Shown here: positions 1 to 7,575 of the stretch, one piece after another | Numbering within the stretch: the first letter of the stretch is position 1 | Layout of the letters: the number at the start of each line of letters is the position of its first letter | Assembly: GCA_000155435.1 (NCBI GenBank) | Contig: DS990262.1 | Coordinates: 533,062-597,061, forward strand | DNA from: Clostridiales bacterium 1_7_47FAA | GTDB lineage: Bacteria; Bacillota; Clostridia; Lachnospirales; Lachnospiraceae | DNA length: 64,000 nt | Direction of reading: 5' to 3' | Position numbers and translations under genes: made by a program | Notes under the pieces: model-generated | The model's input: the letters and a program-made list of their open reading frames with translations, nothing else | What the model was told of the DNA's origin: nothing | Database searches by the model: none

Positions 1-827
1 GCTGCAGGGTATACGAGGCAGAAGAGGAAGGATACAACATGAATGTGATGAACTACACATTCAGTGTTGACGGAGACTCCGGGGACAGGGAACAGGTGGA
101 AATCTTAAGGAACCTGTATGAGGAGTGGGGAGGCCAGCTGGACGGTCTTCTGACAGCGCCTAATATCAACAGCTCCAGGATGGAATGCCTGTTAAGCCAG
201 TTCACGGCAAAGGGAGTGGCCGTGGTCCTTATTGACAATGATTTTAAAGACTGCGGAAGGCTCTGCTGTGTGGCGCCCAACGACACCTATACCGGACAGC
301 TGGCAGCAGAACTTATGAACATGGTACTCAAAGGACAGAAGGGCACCATCCTTGTTGCGGCGGGAGACGAAGGTTCCCTGTCCCATAAGATGAATGCGGC
401 TGGTTTTGAGGATTATTTCAGGAAGAATAACGCGGACATCACGGTGAGATGCATACAGGATCTATACCGGTCAGAAGCCAACAAGCAGCAGATGCTGGCA
501 TGCTTCAGGGAAGATGAAAGCATTATCGGCGCATACTCCGTAAGGGCCAGGAACACCATCCCGCTGTGTGAGGCGGCGATTGCGTCAGGAAGGATCCAGG
601 AGCTGTTCCTGGTGGGAAGCGACTTATTCCCGGAAAGCGCGCAGATGCTCAGTGACGGGATCCTGAAAGCCATTGTCTATAAGGGACCGTATCAGAAGGG
701 GTATCAGGGATATAAAACCTTGTTTGAATACCTGATTAAAGGAATACCTCCCAAGGGCGAAGCCATCAGCGTACCCATATCCATCATTTTACAGAACAAT
801 ATAAAATTTTATGAAGAATTTATCTAA
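1..827 (+). CDS. LacI-type regulator or sugar-binding protein, C-terminal part (5' truncated)
   Basis: The frame is open from the left edge of the window, so the gene begins upstream; the first internal Met is at 39. The visible part is a periplasmic-binding-protein fold of the sugar type, with AAGDEGSLSHKMNAAGF around residue 110 and a final GSDLFPESAQMLSDGILKAIV segment typical of the effector-binding half of LacI/GalR regulators. No signal peptide or DNA-binding domain is in view because the N-terminus is missing. It stops 17 bases before a TRAP binding-protein gene that has its own GAGGAGG ribosome site, so a role as local regulator of the TRAP operon is likely but inferred. A free-standing binding protein is the alternative. 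Confidence 0.7.
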   Translation, partial: CRVYEAEEEGYNMNVMNYTFSVDGDSGDREQVEILRNLYEEWGGQLDGLLTAPNINSSRMECLLSQFTAKGVAVVLIDNDFKDCGRLCCVAPNDTYTGQLAAELMNMVLKGQKGTILVAAGDEGSLSHKMNAAGFEDYFRKNNADITVRCIQDLYRSEANKQQMLACFREDESIIGAYSVRARNTIPLCEAAIASGRIQELFLVGSDLFPESAQMLSDGILKAIVYKGPYQKGYQGYKTLFEYLIKGIPPKGEAISVPISIILQNNIKFYEEFI

Positions 828-844
828 TGAGGAGGAAAAGGTAG

Positions 845-1939
845 ATGAAGAAAGCGATATCCGTAATACTATCATGTGCAATGGTGATGTCCATGACAGC
901 GTGTGGAGGAGGCGCGGCCAAACCGGCAGAGACAGCTGCCACCACGGCCCAGGCCGCTGCACCTGAAACATCCGGTGAAAAAGAGGAAGCTGCCAGTGAA
1001 AAGGAAGAGGGTTCAGAGGCAGCCGGACAGGACATGGGGGAAGAGCTGCATTTTAAATTGGCAGAGAACCAGCCCGATGGCAACCCGGTCACGGAGGGCA
1101 TGAAAATGTTTGCCGAGCTGGCCAAGGAATATACAGGCGGTACCGTTAATATTGACGTGTATCCCAACGCCGCCCTGTGCGATGAGGCTTCTTCCATTGA
1201 CCAGGTACAGATGGGGACACTGGATTTCTCCCGCGTGAATACAAATACAATGGCTCCTGTCATTGATATATTCGGCGTATTTGCAATGCCTTATCTGTTC
1301 TCCAGCACGGAACAGAAGTATAAGGCCCTGGACGGTGAAGCCGGTGAGGCGGTACTGTCAACATTGAGTGATTATAACATGGTTGGCCTTGACTATTACG
1401 AGGCTGGTTCCAGATGCTTTTACACGGTTAGTAAGCCCGTACGGTCCGTGGCTGACTTAAAGGGCATGAAGTTCCGCGTACAGCCCACGGAAGTGGCGAT
1501 TTCCATGGTGCAGGCCCTGGGCGCAGAGGCGACCCCGATGGAATACGGCGAGGTGTTCCAGGGACTTCAGACCGGTATTGTGGACGGAGCTGAGAATGAC
1601 TTTGTAAGCTACTTTACCTCCGGACATTACGAAGTGGCAAAGTATTACAGCCTGGACGGACATATGGCTCCGCCGGCCCTGTTAATCTGCAGCCAGGCTG
1701 CATGGGATAAGATGTCAGAACCGCAGAGGGAAGGCGTCATCAAGGCTTCGAAGGAAGCAGCCAAGTGGCAGCGCCAGGCCATGCAGGATTTCCAGGAGGA
1801 ATCCAGGGCCAAGTGTGAGGAGGCCGGATGTGAGATCATCGAGGTTGACGTAAAAGAGTTCCAGGATGCAGTGGCTTCCGTTTACGATGAGTATCCACAG
1901 TATAAAGAGGTTGTGGATATGGTCCGTGCGGCACAGTAA
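845..1939 (+). CDS. TRAP transporter solute-binding lipoprotein (DctP family)
   Basis: Extracytoplasmic binding protein of a tripartite ATP-independent periplasmic transporter, which feeds small acids to the DctQ/DctM membrane pair. The N-terminus is a lipoprotein signal with lipobox MTACGG near residue 20, followed by an Ala/Glu/Thr-rich linker to about residue 60. The DctP domain follows: ENQPDGNPVTEGMKMFAELA, then RVQPTEVAISMVQALGA with the substrate carboxylate-binding Arg region, and GLQTGIVDGAENDFVSY, a family hallmark. Length (364 aa) is normal for a lipoprotein DctP. It is first of a run dctP-dctQ-dctM-SGNH hydrolase. The ligand cannot be read from sequence; sugar acids or other carboxylates are usual. 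Confidence 0.93.
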   Translation: MKKAISVILSCAMVMSMTACGGGAAKPAETAATTAQAAAPETSGEKEEAASEKEEGSEAAGQDMGEELHFKLAENQPDGNPVTEGMKMFAELAKEYTGGTVNIDVYPNAALCDEASSIDQVQMGTLDFSRVNTNTMAPVIDIFGVFAMPYLFSSTEQKYKALDGEAGEAVLSTLSDYNMVGLDYYEAGSRCFYTVSKPVRSVADLKGMKFRVQPTEVAISMVQALGAEATPMEYGEVFQGLQTGIVDGAENDFVSYFTSGHYEVAKYYSLDGHMAPPALLICSQAAWDKMSEPQREGVIKASKEAAKWQRQAMQDFQEESRAKCEEAGCEIIEVDVKEFQDAVASVYDEYPQYKEVVDMVRAAQ

Positions 1940-1968
1940 CCACAGCAATAACAGAGGAAGAATAACAT

Positions 1969-1998
1969 GGGGCAGCCTTATGTCTGCCCCGTATTTTA
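1969..1998 (+). terminator. Intra-operon stem-loop between dctP and dctQ
   Basis: A perfect 7-bp stem GGGGCAG / CTGCCCC with an 8-base loop is followed by GTATTTTAT. It lies between the binding-protein gene and the permease genes, where partial terminators or mRNA-stabilising hairpins often keep the binding protein in excess over the membrane subunits. The T-tract is imperfect, so it is probably leaky. Confidence 0.6.
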
Positions 1999-2024
1999 TC
2001 AATCATTGAGGAGGAAACGACCCT

Positions 2025-2519
2025 ATGGGTAAGATAAAGAAGGGCCTGGGCTATGTTGTGGCCGTGGAACAGTATGTCTGCTGCGCGCTGCTGGTTGTGA
2101 TGCTGGCCATCTGTTTTGTGGCGGTTGTCATGCGTTATGCATTCAACAGCCCCATTGTATGGTCGGAGGAAGTGATTCTGACCTGTCTGATATGGTTTGG
2201 ATTCATGTGCATTTCCATCGGCATTTACAGGGATGACCATATCGCCATAGAAGGCGTCTTTCATAAGCTTCCGCCTTCGGTCAGGAAGGCATTGACTGTT
2301 TTCAGGCATGTGCTATTGATGGTATTCTGCATGTTCATGACCTACTATGGATGGAAGATTTTCAAGATTAATCTGCAAAAACGCCTTCCTGCAACACACT
2401 GGTCCCAGGGGCTGCAGTATTTTCCCATGGTGTTCAGCGGCGTCCTCATGACTGTCTACAGCATTGTGAACCTGATAGAAACCCTGATTCCATATAAGAA
2501 GGAGGAAACGGTAGAATGA
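2025..2519 (+). CDS. TRAP transporter small permease (DctQ family)
   Basis: Small four-helix membrane subunit of the TRAP transporter; it pairs with the large DctM subunit. The 164-aa protein shows hydrophobic segments at about residues 17-40, 50-70, 90-110 and 130-150 and the family signatures RYAFNSPIVWSEEV and GFMCISIGIYRDDHIAI near the middle. GAGGAGG lies just before the ATG. The 3' end overlaps the start of dctM by 4 bases (ATGA), which indicates translational coupling in the order DctP-DctQ-DctM. Confidence 0.92.
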   Translation: MGKIKKGLGYVVAVEQYVCCALLVVMLAICFVAVVMRYAFNSPIVWSEEVILTCLIWFGFMCISIGIYRDDHIAIEGVFHKLPPSVRKALTVFRHVLLMVFCMFMTYYGWKIFKINLQKRLPATHWSQGLQYFPMVFSGVLMTVYSIVNLIETLIPYKKEETVE

Positions 2520-3820
2520 GTGAAGTTGCAATCGGCACAATCATGTTATTTGCGGCATTGGCCATCCTTATGATCATCCGTATTCCCATTGCCTTTTCCC
2601 TGGCTATTTCAGCCATGATTACGGCAACTTATCTGGGAATCCCCTACTTTAACCTGTTCCAGAAAATGTCGGTGAGCCTAATCAGCTTTACCTTCATCGC
2701 CGTGCCCTTCTTCATCATGATGGCCCAGGTAATGACCGACGGGGAGATTACAAAAAAGCTGATGGCTTTCTGTAATATCATTGTGGGAAGGGTCAGGGGC
2801 GGCACGGCAATCGTGAACATCCTGGTGAGCATGCTGTTTGGCGGCATATCCGGTTCCTCGGCAGCAGACGTATCCTCCATCGGGGCCATGCTGATCCCGG
2901 CCATGATAGATGAGGGGTATGATGTGGATTACAGCGTTGCTGTTACCGTCACATCCTCTGTCGAGGGAGTCATCATCCCTCCCAGCCAGAACATGCTGTT
3001 CTATGCCCTTGCATCGGCCAGCGGCATTTCCATCAGCACGCTGTTAATCTGCGGTTATGTCCCGGGCATCCTTCTGACACTGGGATTGATGATTCCGGCC
3101 TATGCCATTGCCATGCAGAAGAAGTATCCTTTGGGCGAGAAGCATTCCCTGAAAGAGAATGTGAAGATTGTCACGGAGGCAGTCCTGGGTCTTGGGGCAA
3201 TCGTAATCGTAATCGCAGGAACGTCCTTTGGCGTGTGTTCAGCCACGGAGGCAGCGGCAGTGGCGGCGGTCTATGCCCTGGTCATCACCGTGGTGGCATA
3301 CAGGAACATGACCGTGAAAAAGTACATTGAGGGTCTTAAGAAATGTCTTCCTACCATGACCATGGCAATGGCAATCATATCGGCCTCAGGCGCATTCAGT
3401 TATGTGATGTCTTATCTGAAGGTTCCGCAGAACCTTACCACATGGCTGCTTTCCCTGACTTCCGACAAGATACTGCTGACCCTGCTTCTGCTGGTCATGA
3501 TGCTGATACTGGGCTGTTTCATGGACATGGGAATCCTGATCCTTCTTACGACGCCGATCCTTTATCCCATTGCAACCGGGGTTTTAGGGTTTAATCCATA
3601 TCACTTCGGGGTTGTACTGGTGCTTGCCTATGGAATCGGGCTGTGTACGCCTCCGGTGGGGACATCGCTGTTCATCGGCTGTTCCATTGCCAAGACCCCG
3701 GTGGAAAAGGTGGTAAAGGGATTCATGCCCTTCTACCTGTCCATGGTAATCATGCTGCTCCTGCTCACGTTCATTCCCGCGCTTTCACTGGGGCTGCCAC
3801 AGCTGTTGGGGTTATTATGA
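2516..3820 (+). CDS. TRAP transporter large permease (DctM family)
   Basis: Large membrane subunit that forms the sodium-coupled transport channel. At 434 aa with about 12 hydrophobic segments it has the usual DctM length. Family features include SLISFTFIAVPFFIMMAQVM, the loop GGISGSSAADVSSIGAMLIPAM and a repeat-like second half ending in GLCTPPVGTSLFIGCSIAK. The ATG overlaps the dctQ stop by 4 bases, and its own stop overlaps the ATG of the next gene by 4 bases, so dctQ, dctM and the esterase gene are translationally coupled. Confidence 0.94.
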   Translation: MSEVAIGTIMLFAALAILMIIRIPIAFSLAISAMITATYLGIPYFNLFQKMSVSLISFTFIAVPFFIMMAQVMTDGEITKKLMAFCNIIVGRVRGGTAIVNILVSMLFGGISGSSAADVSSIGAMLIPAMIDEGYDVDYSVAVTVTSSVEGVIIPPSQNMLFYALASASGISISTLLICGYVPGILLTLGLMIPAYAIAMQKKYPLGEKHSLKENVKIVTEAVLGLGAIVIVIAGTSFGVCSATEAAAVAAVYALVITVVAYRNMTVKKYIEGLKKCLPTMTMAMAIISASGAFSYVMSYLKVPQNLTTWLLSLTSDKILLTLLLLVMMLILGCFMDMGILILLTTPILYPIATGVLGFNPYHFGVVLVLAYGIGLCTPPVGTSLFIGCSIAKTPVEKVVKGFMPFYLSMVIMLLLLTFIPALSLGLPQLLGLL

Positions 3821-4470
3821 TGAAGAATATATTATGTTATGGCGACAGCAATACATTCGGCACAGATCCCGTGCACGGCGGCCGTCATCCCTGGGATGTG
3901 CGGTGGACGGGAGTGCTTGGGCAGCTGCTGGGGCCGGGATACAATATCATAGAAGAGGGATGCGGAGGAAGGACCACTGTCTTTGACGATGAACTTTCCT
4001 ATGGAAGAAACGGGCTTAAGATGCTGGTTCCCTGTATCGCCAGCCATAATCCCCTGGATTTAATCATCCTTTCCCTTGGAACCAATGATTTGAAACACCG
4101 GTTCCAGGCCACGGCCTGGGATTTGGGAAGGGCAATGGGGCAGGTTATCGATGGTATCAGGACATTTCCCTTTGAACCTGTCTACCCAAGACCGCAGATC
4201 CTGGTAGTCTCGCCCGTATTCATTAAGGAGGGGATTGAGGACAGTATGTATGGCTGTTTTACCAAAGAAGCAGCGGAAATGTCCCACGTATTTGCCAGGG
4301 AATACAGACAGGTGTGCAGTGAAAAGGGCTGTCACTTCTTTGATGCCGCCTCCGTGGCCCAGGCCAGCGATGAGGACAAGCTTCATATGACGGCGGCGGA
4401 GCATGGAAAACTGGCGGAGGCACTGGCGCCGGTGGTGAAAGGGTGTCTGGCGGATGGGAACGGTTTGTGA
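3817..4470 (+). CDS. SGNH/GDSL-family hydrolase
   Basis: Esterase/lipase-like serine hydrolase. The chosen start, ATG at 3817, overlaps the dctM stop (ATGA) and gives 217 aa; an in-frame start far upstream at 3643 would lie wholly inside dctM. Block I is CYGDSNTFG with the nucleophile Ser near residue 11, the oxyanion Gly block is EEGCGGRTT, block III is LSLGTNDL with the Asn, and block V is DKLHMTAAEH with the Asp and His. Coupling to a TRAP transporter suggests it removes an acyl group, for example acetyl, from the imported compound or its precursor. That role is inference; no signal peptide is present, so it acts in the cytoplasm. Confidence 0.88.
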   Translation: MMKNILCYGDSNTFGTDPVHGGRHPWDVRWTGVLGQLLGPGYNIIEEGCGGRTTVFDDELSYGRNGLKMLVPCIASHNPLDLIILSLGTNDLKHRFQATAWDLGRAMGQVIDGIRTFPFEPVYPRPQILVVSPVFIKEGIEDSMYGCFTKEAAEMSHVFAREYRQVCSEKGCHFFDAASVAQASDEDKLHMTAAEHGKLAEALAPVVKGCLADGNGL

Positions 4471-4539
4471 GGGCTGGACGGCTGAAGCGGGCGGAAAGAA
4501 CAGAAATAAATAGGATGTTAAGGCGCGTTTGAAAATTGT

Positions 4540-4580
4540 TTTCCTGAATCCTGTCCCCTGCACTGGCAGGATTCAGGAAA
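4540..4580. other. Long inverted repeat in the 4.5-4.9 kb intergenic region
   Basis: A perfect 14-bp inverted repeat, TTTCCTGAATCCTG and CAGGATTCAGGAAA, encloses 13 bases. There is no T-tract on the plus side, so it is not a normal terminator for the TRAP operon; the minus strand has only ACAATTTTC. A real terminator follows directly downstream. Confidence 0.55.
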
Positions 4581-4581
4581 T

Positions 4582-4639
4582 GGGGATATCTTACGGGGAA
4601 TCTGAATGGATTTTCCCGGCGGATATCCCCTTGTTTTTT
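4582..4639 (+). terminator. Rho-independent terminator of the TRAP operon
   Basis: Outer stem GGGGATATC / GATATCCCC with an inner GGGAA / TTCCC pairing is followed by TTGTTTTTTG. It is 112 bases after the stop of the SGNH hydrolase gene and is the first strong terminator after the TRAP transcription unit. Confidence 0.75.
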
Positions 4640-4685
4640 GCTTTACGGTTAGAATCCATTTCCACACATGAATTCCTTCTTTTTT

Positions 4686-4748
4686 TGCACCCTTGCAATC
4701 CTGAAATCCTGCACATGGGTCTGCACCCTTGCAATCCTTCCCCTGGAA
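4686..4748. repeat. Pair of 17-bp direct repeats, 46-bp period
   Basis: The 17-mer TGCACCCTTGCAATCCT occurs at 4686 and again at 4732. Neither copy is in a convincing gene. The function is unknown. Confidence 0.6.
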
Positions 4749-4791
4749 TTATGATTTTAAATATGGTATGATAAGAGACGGGCAGAAAGAC

Positions 4792-4851
4792 AAGATTGCT
4801 GTTAATAAGATTGCCTTTAATAAGATTGCTGTTAATAAGATTTCGGTCAGT
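4792..4851. repeat. 15-bp tandem repeat, four copies
   Basis: Four head-to-tail copies of a unit close to AAGATTGCTGTTAAT start at 4792, 4807, 4822 and 4837; the last is degenerate. The array lies just before the ribosome site of the YcxB-like gene, after a possible -10 TATGAT at 4767, so it may be transcribed in that gene's leader. One frame would encode KIAVN repeats but continues only by reading the wrong frame of the next gene. Confidence 0.7.
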
Positions 4852-4880
4852 AAAAAAATACGATGCGGGGAGAACATAAG

Positions 4881-5354
4881 ATGCGCTACGAATATACCTA
4901 CAGGAATAATGGCCCGGAGCTGTGGCAGCTTTCCATGTATTACACATATGGCTCCATGGTGGGGGTATGTAATATTATATTTACAGTGGCAGTAATGGCG
5001 CTGGCTGTTTCCAGATGGAACGATGCAGGCATCATGATGCGGTGTATGATGGTGCTGGGATGTCTTTTATTTACCGTAATCCAGCCGGTCATGGTCTATG
5101 GAAGGGCAGTGAGGCGGGCTAATGCAGTCACAAGGGATACCAAGGTCTGCTTTGATGACAGCGGCATCCATGTGACATATGGGGACGAGAGTTCTGATAT
5201 GAAATGGGAGACAATAAAGAGGGTGTCTAAGAAGCCTACCATGATTATTGTTTTTTCGGATACGACCCATGGCTTCGTGCTGACAAACAGGGTTCTTGGA
5301 AGCGGACGGGAAGCATTTTATGAATATGTTGCCTCAAAGGTAAATAAGGGCTGA
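4881..5354 (+). CDS. YcxB-like membrane protein
   Basis: The start at 4881 follows GGGGAG with 7-base spacing and is preferred over ATG at 4863, which lacks a ribosome site. The 157-aa protein has two transmembrane helices at about residues 30-50 and 55-75 followed by a cytoplasmic domain with TKVCFDDSGIHVTYGDESS and MKWETIKRV, the arrangement of the YcxB-like family (a PH-like beta domain behind two helices). The biochemical function of this family is not known. It stands alone between the terminator of the TRAP operon and a second DctP gene. Confidence 0.7.
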   Translation: MRYEYTYRNNGPELWQLSMYYTYGSMVGVCNIIFTVAVMALAVSRWNDAGIMMRCMMVLGCLLFTVIQPVMVYGRAVRRANAVTRDTKVCFDDSGIHVTYGDESSDMKWETIKRVSKKPTMIIVFSDTTHGFVLTNRVLGSGREAFYEYVASKVNKG

Positions 5355-5403
5355 GGATTTTGCTGCGGCCCGGGGGGCATTTGTAAATTGCTTTCCGCCA
5401 GAT

Positions 5404-5434
5404 GTGCGGACGGCGGGAATGGATTTTCAGACAC
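5404..5434. repeat. Dispersed 31-bp repeat, copy A
   Basis: This stretch, with core TGGATTTTCAGACAC, matches positions 47352-47382 at about 28 of 31 bases when lined up by eye. Copy A is in the leader before the second DctP gene; copy B is inside the 3' end of a membrane-protein gene. Such sharing between unrelated contexts points to a dispersed repeat family. Confidence 0.5.
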
Positions 5435-5475
5435 GGCCCTGGGAAAACAGATTGGGAAAAGGAGAAGTGTGCAGC

Positions 5476-6513
5476 GTGAAAAAGAAAACAAGGGCAGTGG
5501 TAGTATGCGGGCTGGCGTTTTTGATGTGTATTGCCACTGCCTGCCACAGCAGGACAGAGCGGGAGAAGGCCCAGGCCAATGTGCCGGAATTTGTCCTGAC
5601 CTATGCGGAAAACCAGGCTGAGGATTACCCTACCACCCAGGGCGCGTACAAGTTTGCGGAACTGGTGTATGAGCGTACCGGGGGCAAGATTGAGATTCAG
5701 GTCAATGCAGGCGGTGTCCTTGGGGATGAAAAGACGGTAATTGAACAGCTGCAGTTTGGTGGCGTTGATTTTGCCAGGGTATCCCTTTCGCCGCTGGCTG
5801 AATTCGTGCCTAAGCTGAATGTGCTTCAGATGCCGTATCTGTATACAAGCAGGGAACATATGTGGAAGGTCCTGGAGGGAAGTATCGGGGATGATTTCAT
5901 GAATTCCTTTGGCGGCTCCAATCTGGTGGCCCTGTCCTGGTATGATGCGGGCGCCAGGAACTTTTACAGCGCGGCAAAGCCCATTGAATCCCTGGAGGAT
6001 ATGAAGGGTCTGAACATCCGTGTCCAGGAATCTGAACTGATGATGGATACCATTGAGGCGCTGGGGGCCACCCCTGTGCCCACTGCATTTGGGGAAGTAT
6101 ATTCCGGGCTTCAGACCGGTAAGATAGACGGGGCTGAGAATAACTGGCCTTCCTATGAATCCACCAGGCACTACGAGGTGGCTAAATATTATACCCTGGA
6201 TGAGCATACGCGCGTACCCGAACTGCAGCTGGCGGCCCAGCCCACATGGGATAAGCTTTCCCCGGAGTACAGATGCATCATCAAAGAGTGCGCGCTGGAG
6301 TCGGCGAAGTATGAGAGACAGTTGTGGGCTGCCAGGGAGAAGATTTCAGAGAACTTCGTGAGGAATGCCGGCTGTGTGGTGACAGAGCTGACACCCGGGG
6401 AAAAGGCGAGGTTCCAGGAAGCGGTTGCCCCCATGTATGAAAAGTACTGTTCGGATTATGTAGATATCATAAACGCTATCATGGAAGCAGGAAAAGCCAT
6501 GTCTGCCCATTGA
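5476..6513 (+). CDS. Orphan TRAP solute-binding lipoprotein (DctP family)
   Basis: Second DctP-type binding protein, related to but clearly different from the one at 845. I take the GTG at 5476 as start: it follows GGAG by about 11 bases and immediately begins a lipoprotein signal, KKKTRAVVV followed by a lipobox CIATACHS. The first ATG at 5404 would add 24 residues that come from a dispersed repeat. Family motifs are ENQAEDYPTTQGAYKFAEL, IRVQESELMMDTIEALGA and GLQTGKIDGAENNW. No permease genes follow; it may share the DctQM pair encoded 2 kb upstream or one elsewhere. The 3' end is inside a strong terminator. Confidence 0.88.
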   Translation: MKKKTRAVVVCGLAFLMCIATACHSRTEREKAQANVPEFVLTYAENQAEDYPTTQGAYKFAELVYERTGGKIEIQVNAGGVLGDEKTVIEQLQFGGVDFARVSLSPLAEFVPKLNVLQMPYLYTSREHMWKVLEGSIGDDFMNSFGGSNLVALSWYDAGARNFYSAAKPIESLEDMKGLNIRVQESELMMDTIEALGATPVPTAFGEVYSGLQTGKIDGAENNWPSYESTRHYEVAKYYTLDEHTRVPELQLAAQPTWDKLSPEYRCIIKECALESAKYERQLWAAREKISENFVRNAGCVVTELTPGEKARFQEAVAPMYEKYCSDYVDIINAIMEAGKAMSAH

Positions 6514-6542
6514 ATGATTTCAGATGGGAGACATGGCTTTTT
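6492..6542. terminator. Bidirectional terminator between convergent genes
   Basis: The stem GCCATGTCTGCCCAT pairs with ATGGGAGACATGGC (one bulged G) around a 13-base loop, flanked by AAAA on the left and TTTTT on the right, so it can stop transcription in both directions. The left arm overlaps the last codons of the DctP gene. Confidence 0.88.
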
Positions 6543-6560
6543 GTGTGTAATGTATTGGGA

Positions 6561-7379
6561 TTATTCCATGCGCTGCAGCATTTCACTGCCCAGTGTCCTG
6601 AACACCTGACAGTATCGCCGGAAGCCGTCCTGTCCGATGATATAGATATTAGGCATGTAGGACATCCTTTTCCTGGTATATGCAATCCGTTCCAGTCCGT
6701 TGTCAATGGAAGTGTGGTTACTTAATGCCACATCTGCCTTCTTTGCCCTTGCTGCTTCCATAAAATAATCCAGGGATTTAAGGTATTGTCCGACCCCCTC
6801 CCTTGTCCATGGCGGTGTGGCGCCTCCCCATAAGGCCGCCATGTGGGGCTGGCTGTCTTCCGTTACGGGAAAAAGATAGCTCAGGCATCCCGGGGTATGC
6901 CCTGGTGTGCCGCAGACATATATGGTCTTGTTTCCCAGGGTGACGGTATCCTTGTCCTGAATGTAGTAATCGATCCCGTAATCTTTCCAGGTTTCCGGGC
7001 GGTCTGGTTTGGCCGGGTGCTCCTGCCAGAAGATATCATCTGTTTCTGACAGATATGTTTTGAGATGGTACCTGTCCGCCAGCCACCGGCCGCAGCCCGT
7101 GTGGTCCACGTGTCCGTGGGTCAGCAGTAGTTTCCTTACCGGGCATCCGCCCCATCCCGCATCCCTGATGGCATTGACAATTGCATCAAATGCCTGTTTT
7201 GACGGCCAGATTGCATCTATTATAATCAGTCCGTCCGTGGTCCATAGTACAAAACAGCTGGTTTCCCTCTGGGAAACAATCAGAAGGTCATCAAAAATCA
7301 TGGCGTGGGTGAAGAAGGACATGTCTTCCATGGCCCTTATTGTTTCCTGTGTAACCAGTGGTGTGTTTAATCGGTTCAT
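6561..7379 (-). CDS. MBL-fold metallo-hydrolase
   Basis: Metallo-beta-lactamase-fold hydrolase of the general B3/glyoxalase-II-like type. The start at 7379 (MNRLN) is chosen because GAGGAG lies 6-8 bases ahead of it; an upstream ATG overlaps that site. The zinc motif is LLTHGHVDHTG (HxHxDH), a second zinc His is in YVCGTPGHTPG, and a late His is in ALSNHTS. At 272 aa there is no signal peptide, so it acts in the cytoplasm. The substrate cannot be predicted. It is transcribed alone and ends against the orphan DctP gene with a shared terminator. Confidence 0.85.
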   Translation of the reverse strand: MNRLNTPLVTQETIRAMEDMSFFTHAMIFDDLLIVSQRETSCFVLWTTDGLIIIDAIWPSKQAFDAIVNAIRDAGWGGCPVRKLLLTHGHVDHTGCGRWLADRYHLKTYLSETDDIFWQEHPAKPDRPETWKDYGIDYYIQDKDTVTLGNKTIYVCGTPGHTPGCLSYLFPVTEDSQPHMAALWGGATPPWTREGVGQYLKSLDYFMEAARAKKADVALSNHTSIDNGLERIAYTRKRMSYMPNIYIIGQDGFRRYCQVFRTLGSEMLQRME

Positions 7380-7514
7380 TTTATATTCTCCTCTGTGCAA
7401 ATACTTGGTTGTAGGGCTGCACAGAGGATTATCGGTTTTTGGCAGGCATTTTTATAATGGTATCCATTATGTCTCCTTTCCTTGCGGTATGGCAGTCTAT
7501 AGGGGATATGACAG

Positions 7515-7557
7515 CATCAGGCCACGGCATTCCTTATACGGAAGCCATGGCCTGATG
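7515..7557. terminator. Hairpin downstream of the Thr-rich protein gene
   Basis: CATCAGGCCACGGC near 7516 pairs with GCCATGGCCTGATG ending at 7557, with one mismatch and a 15-base loop. It follows the stop of the minus-strand gene at 7576. No clear T-tract follows on either strand, so its action as a terminator is uncertain. Confidence 0.45.
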
Positions 7558-7575
7558 ATGCGTCCATATGATACT

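Noticed and set aside
4729-4995. 88-codon frame with KIAVN repeats
   Set aside because: It derives from the 15-bp tandem repeat and continues only by reading the YcxB-like gene out of frame.
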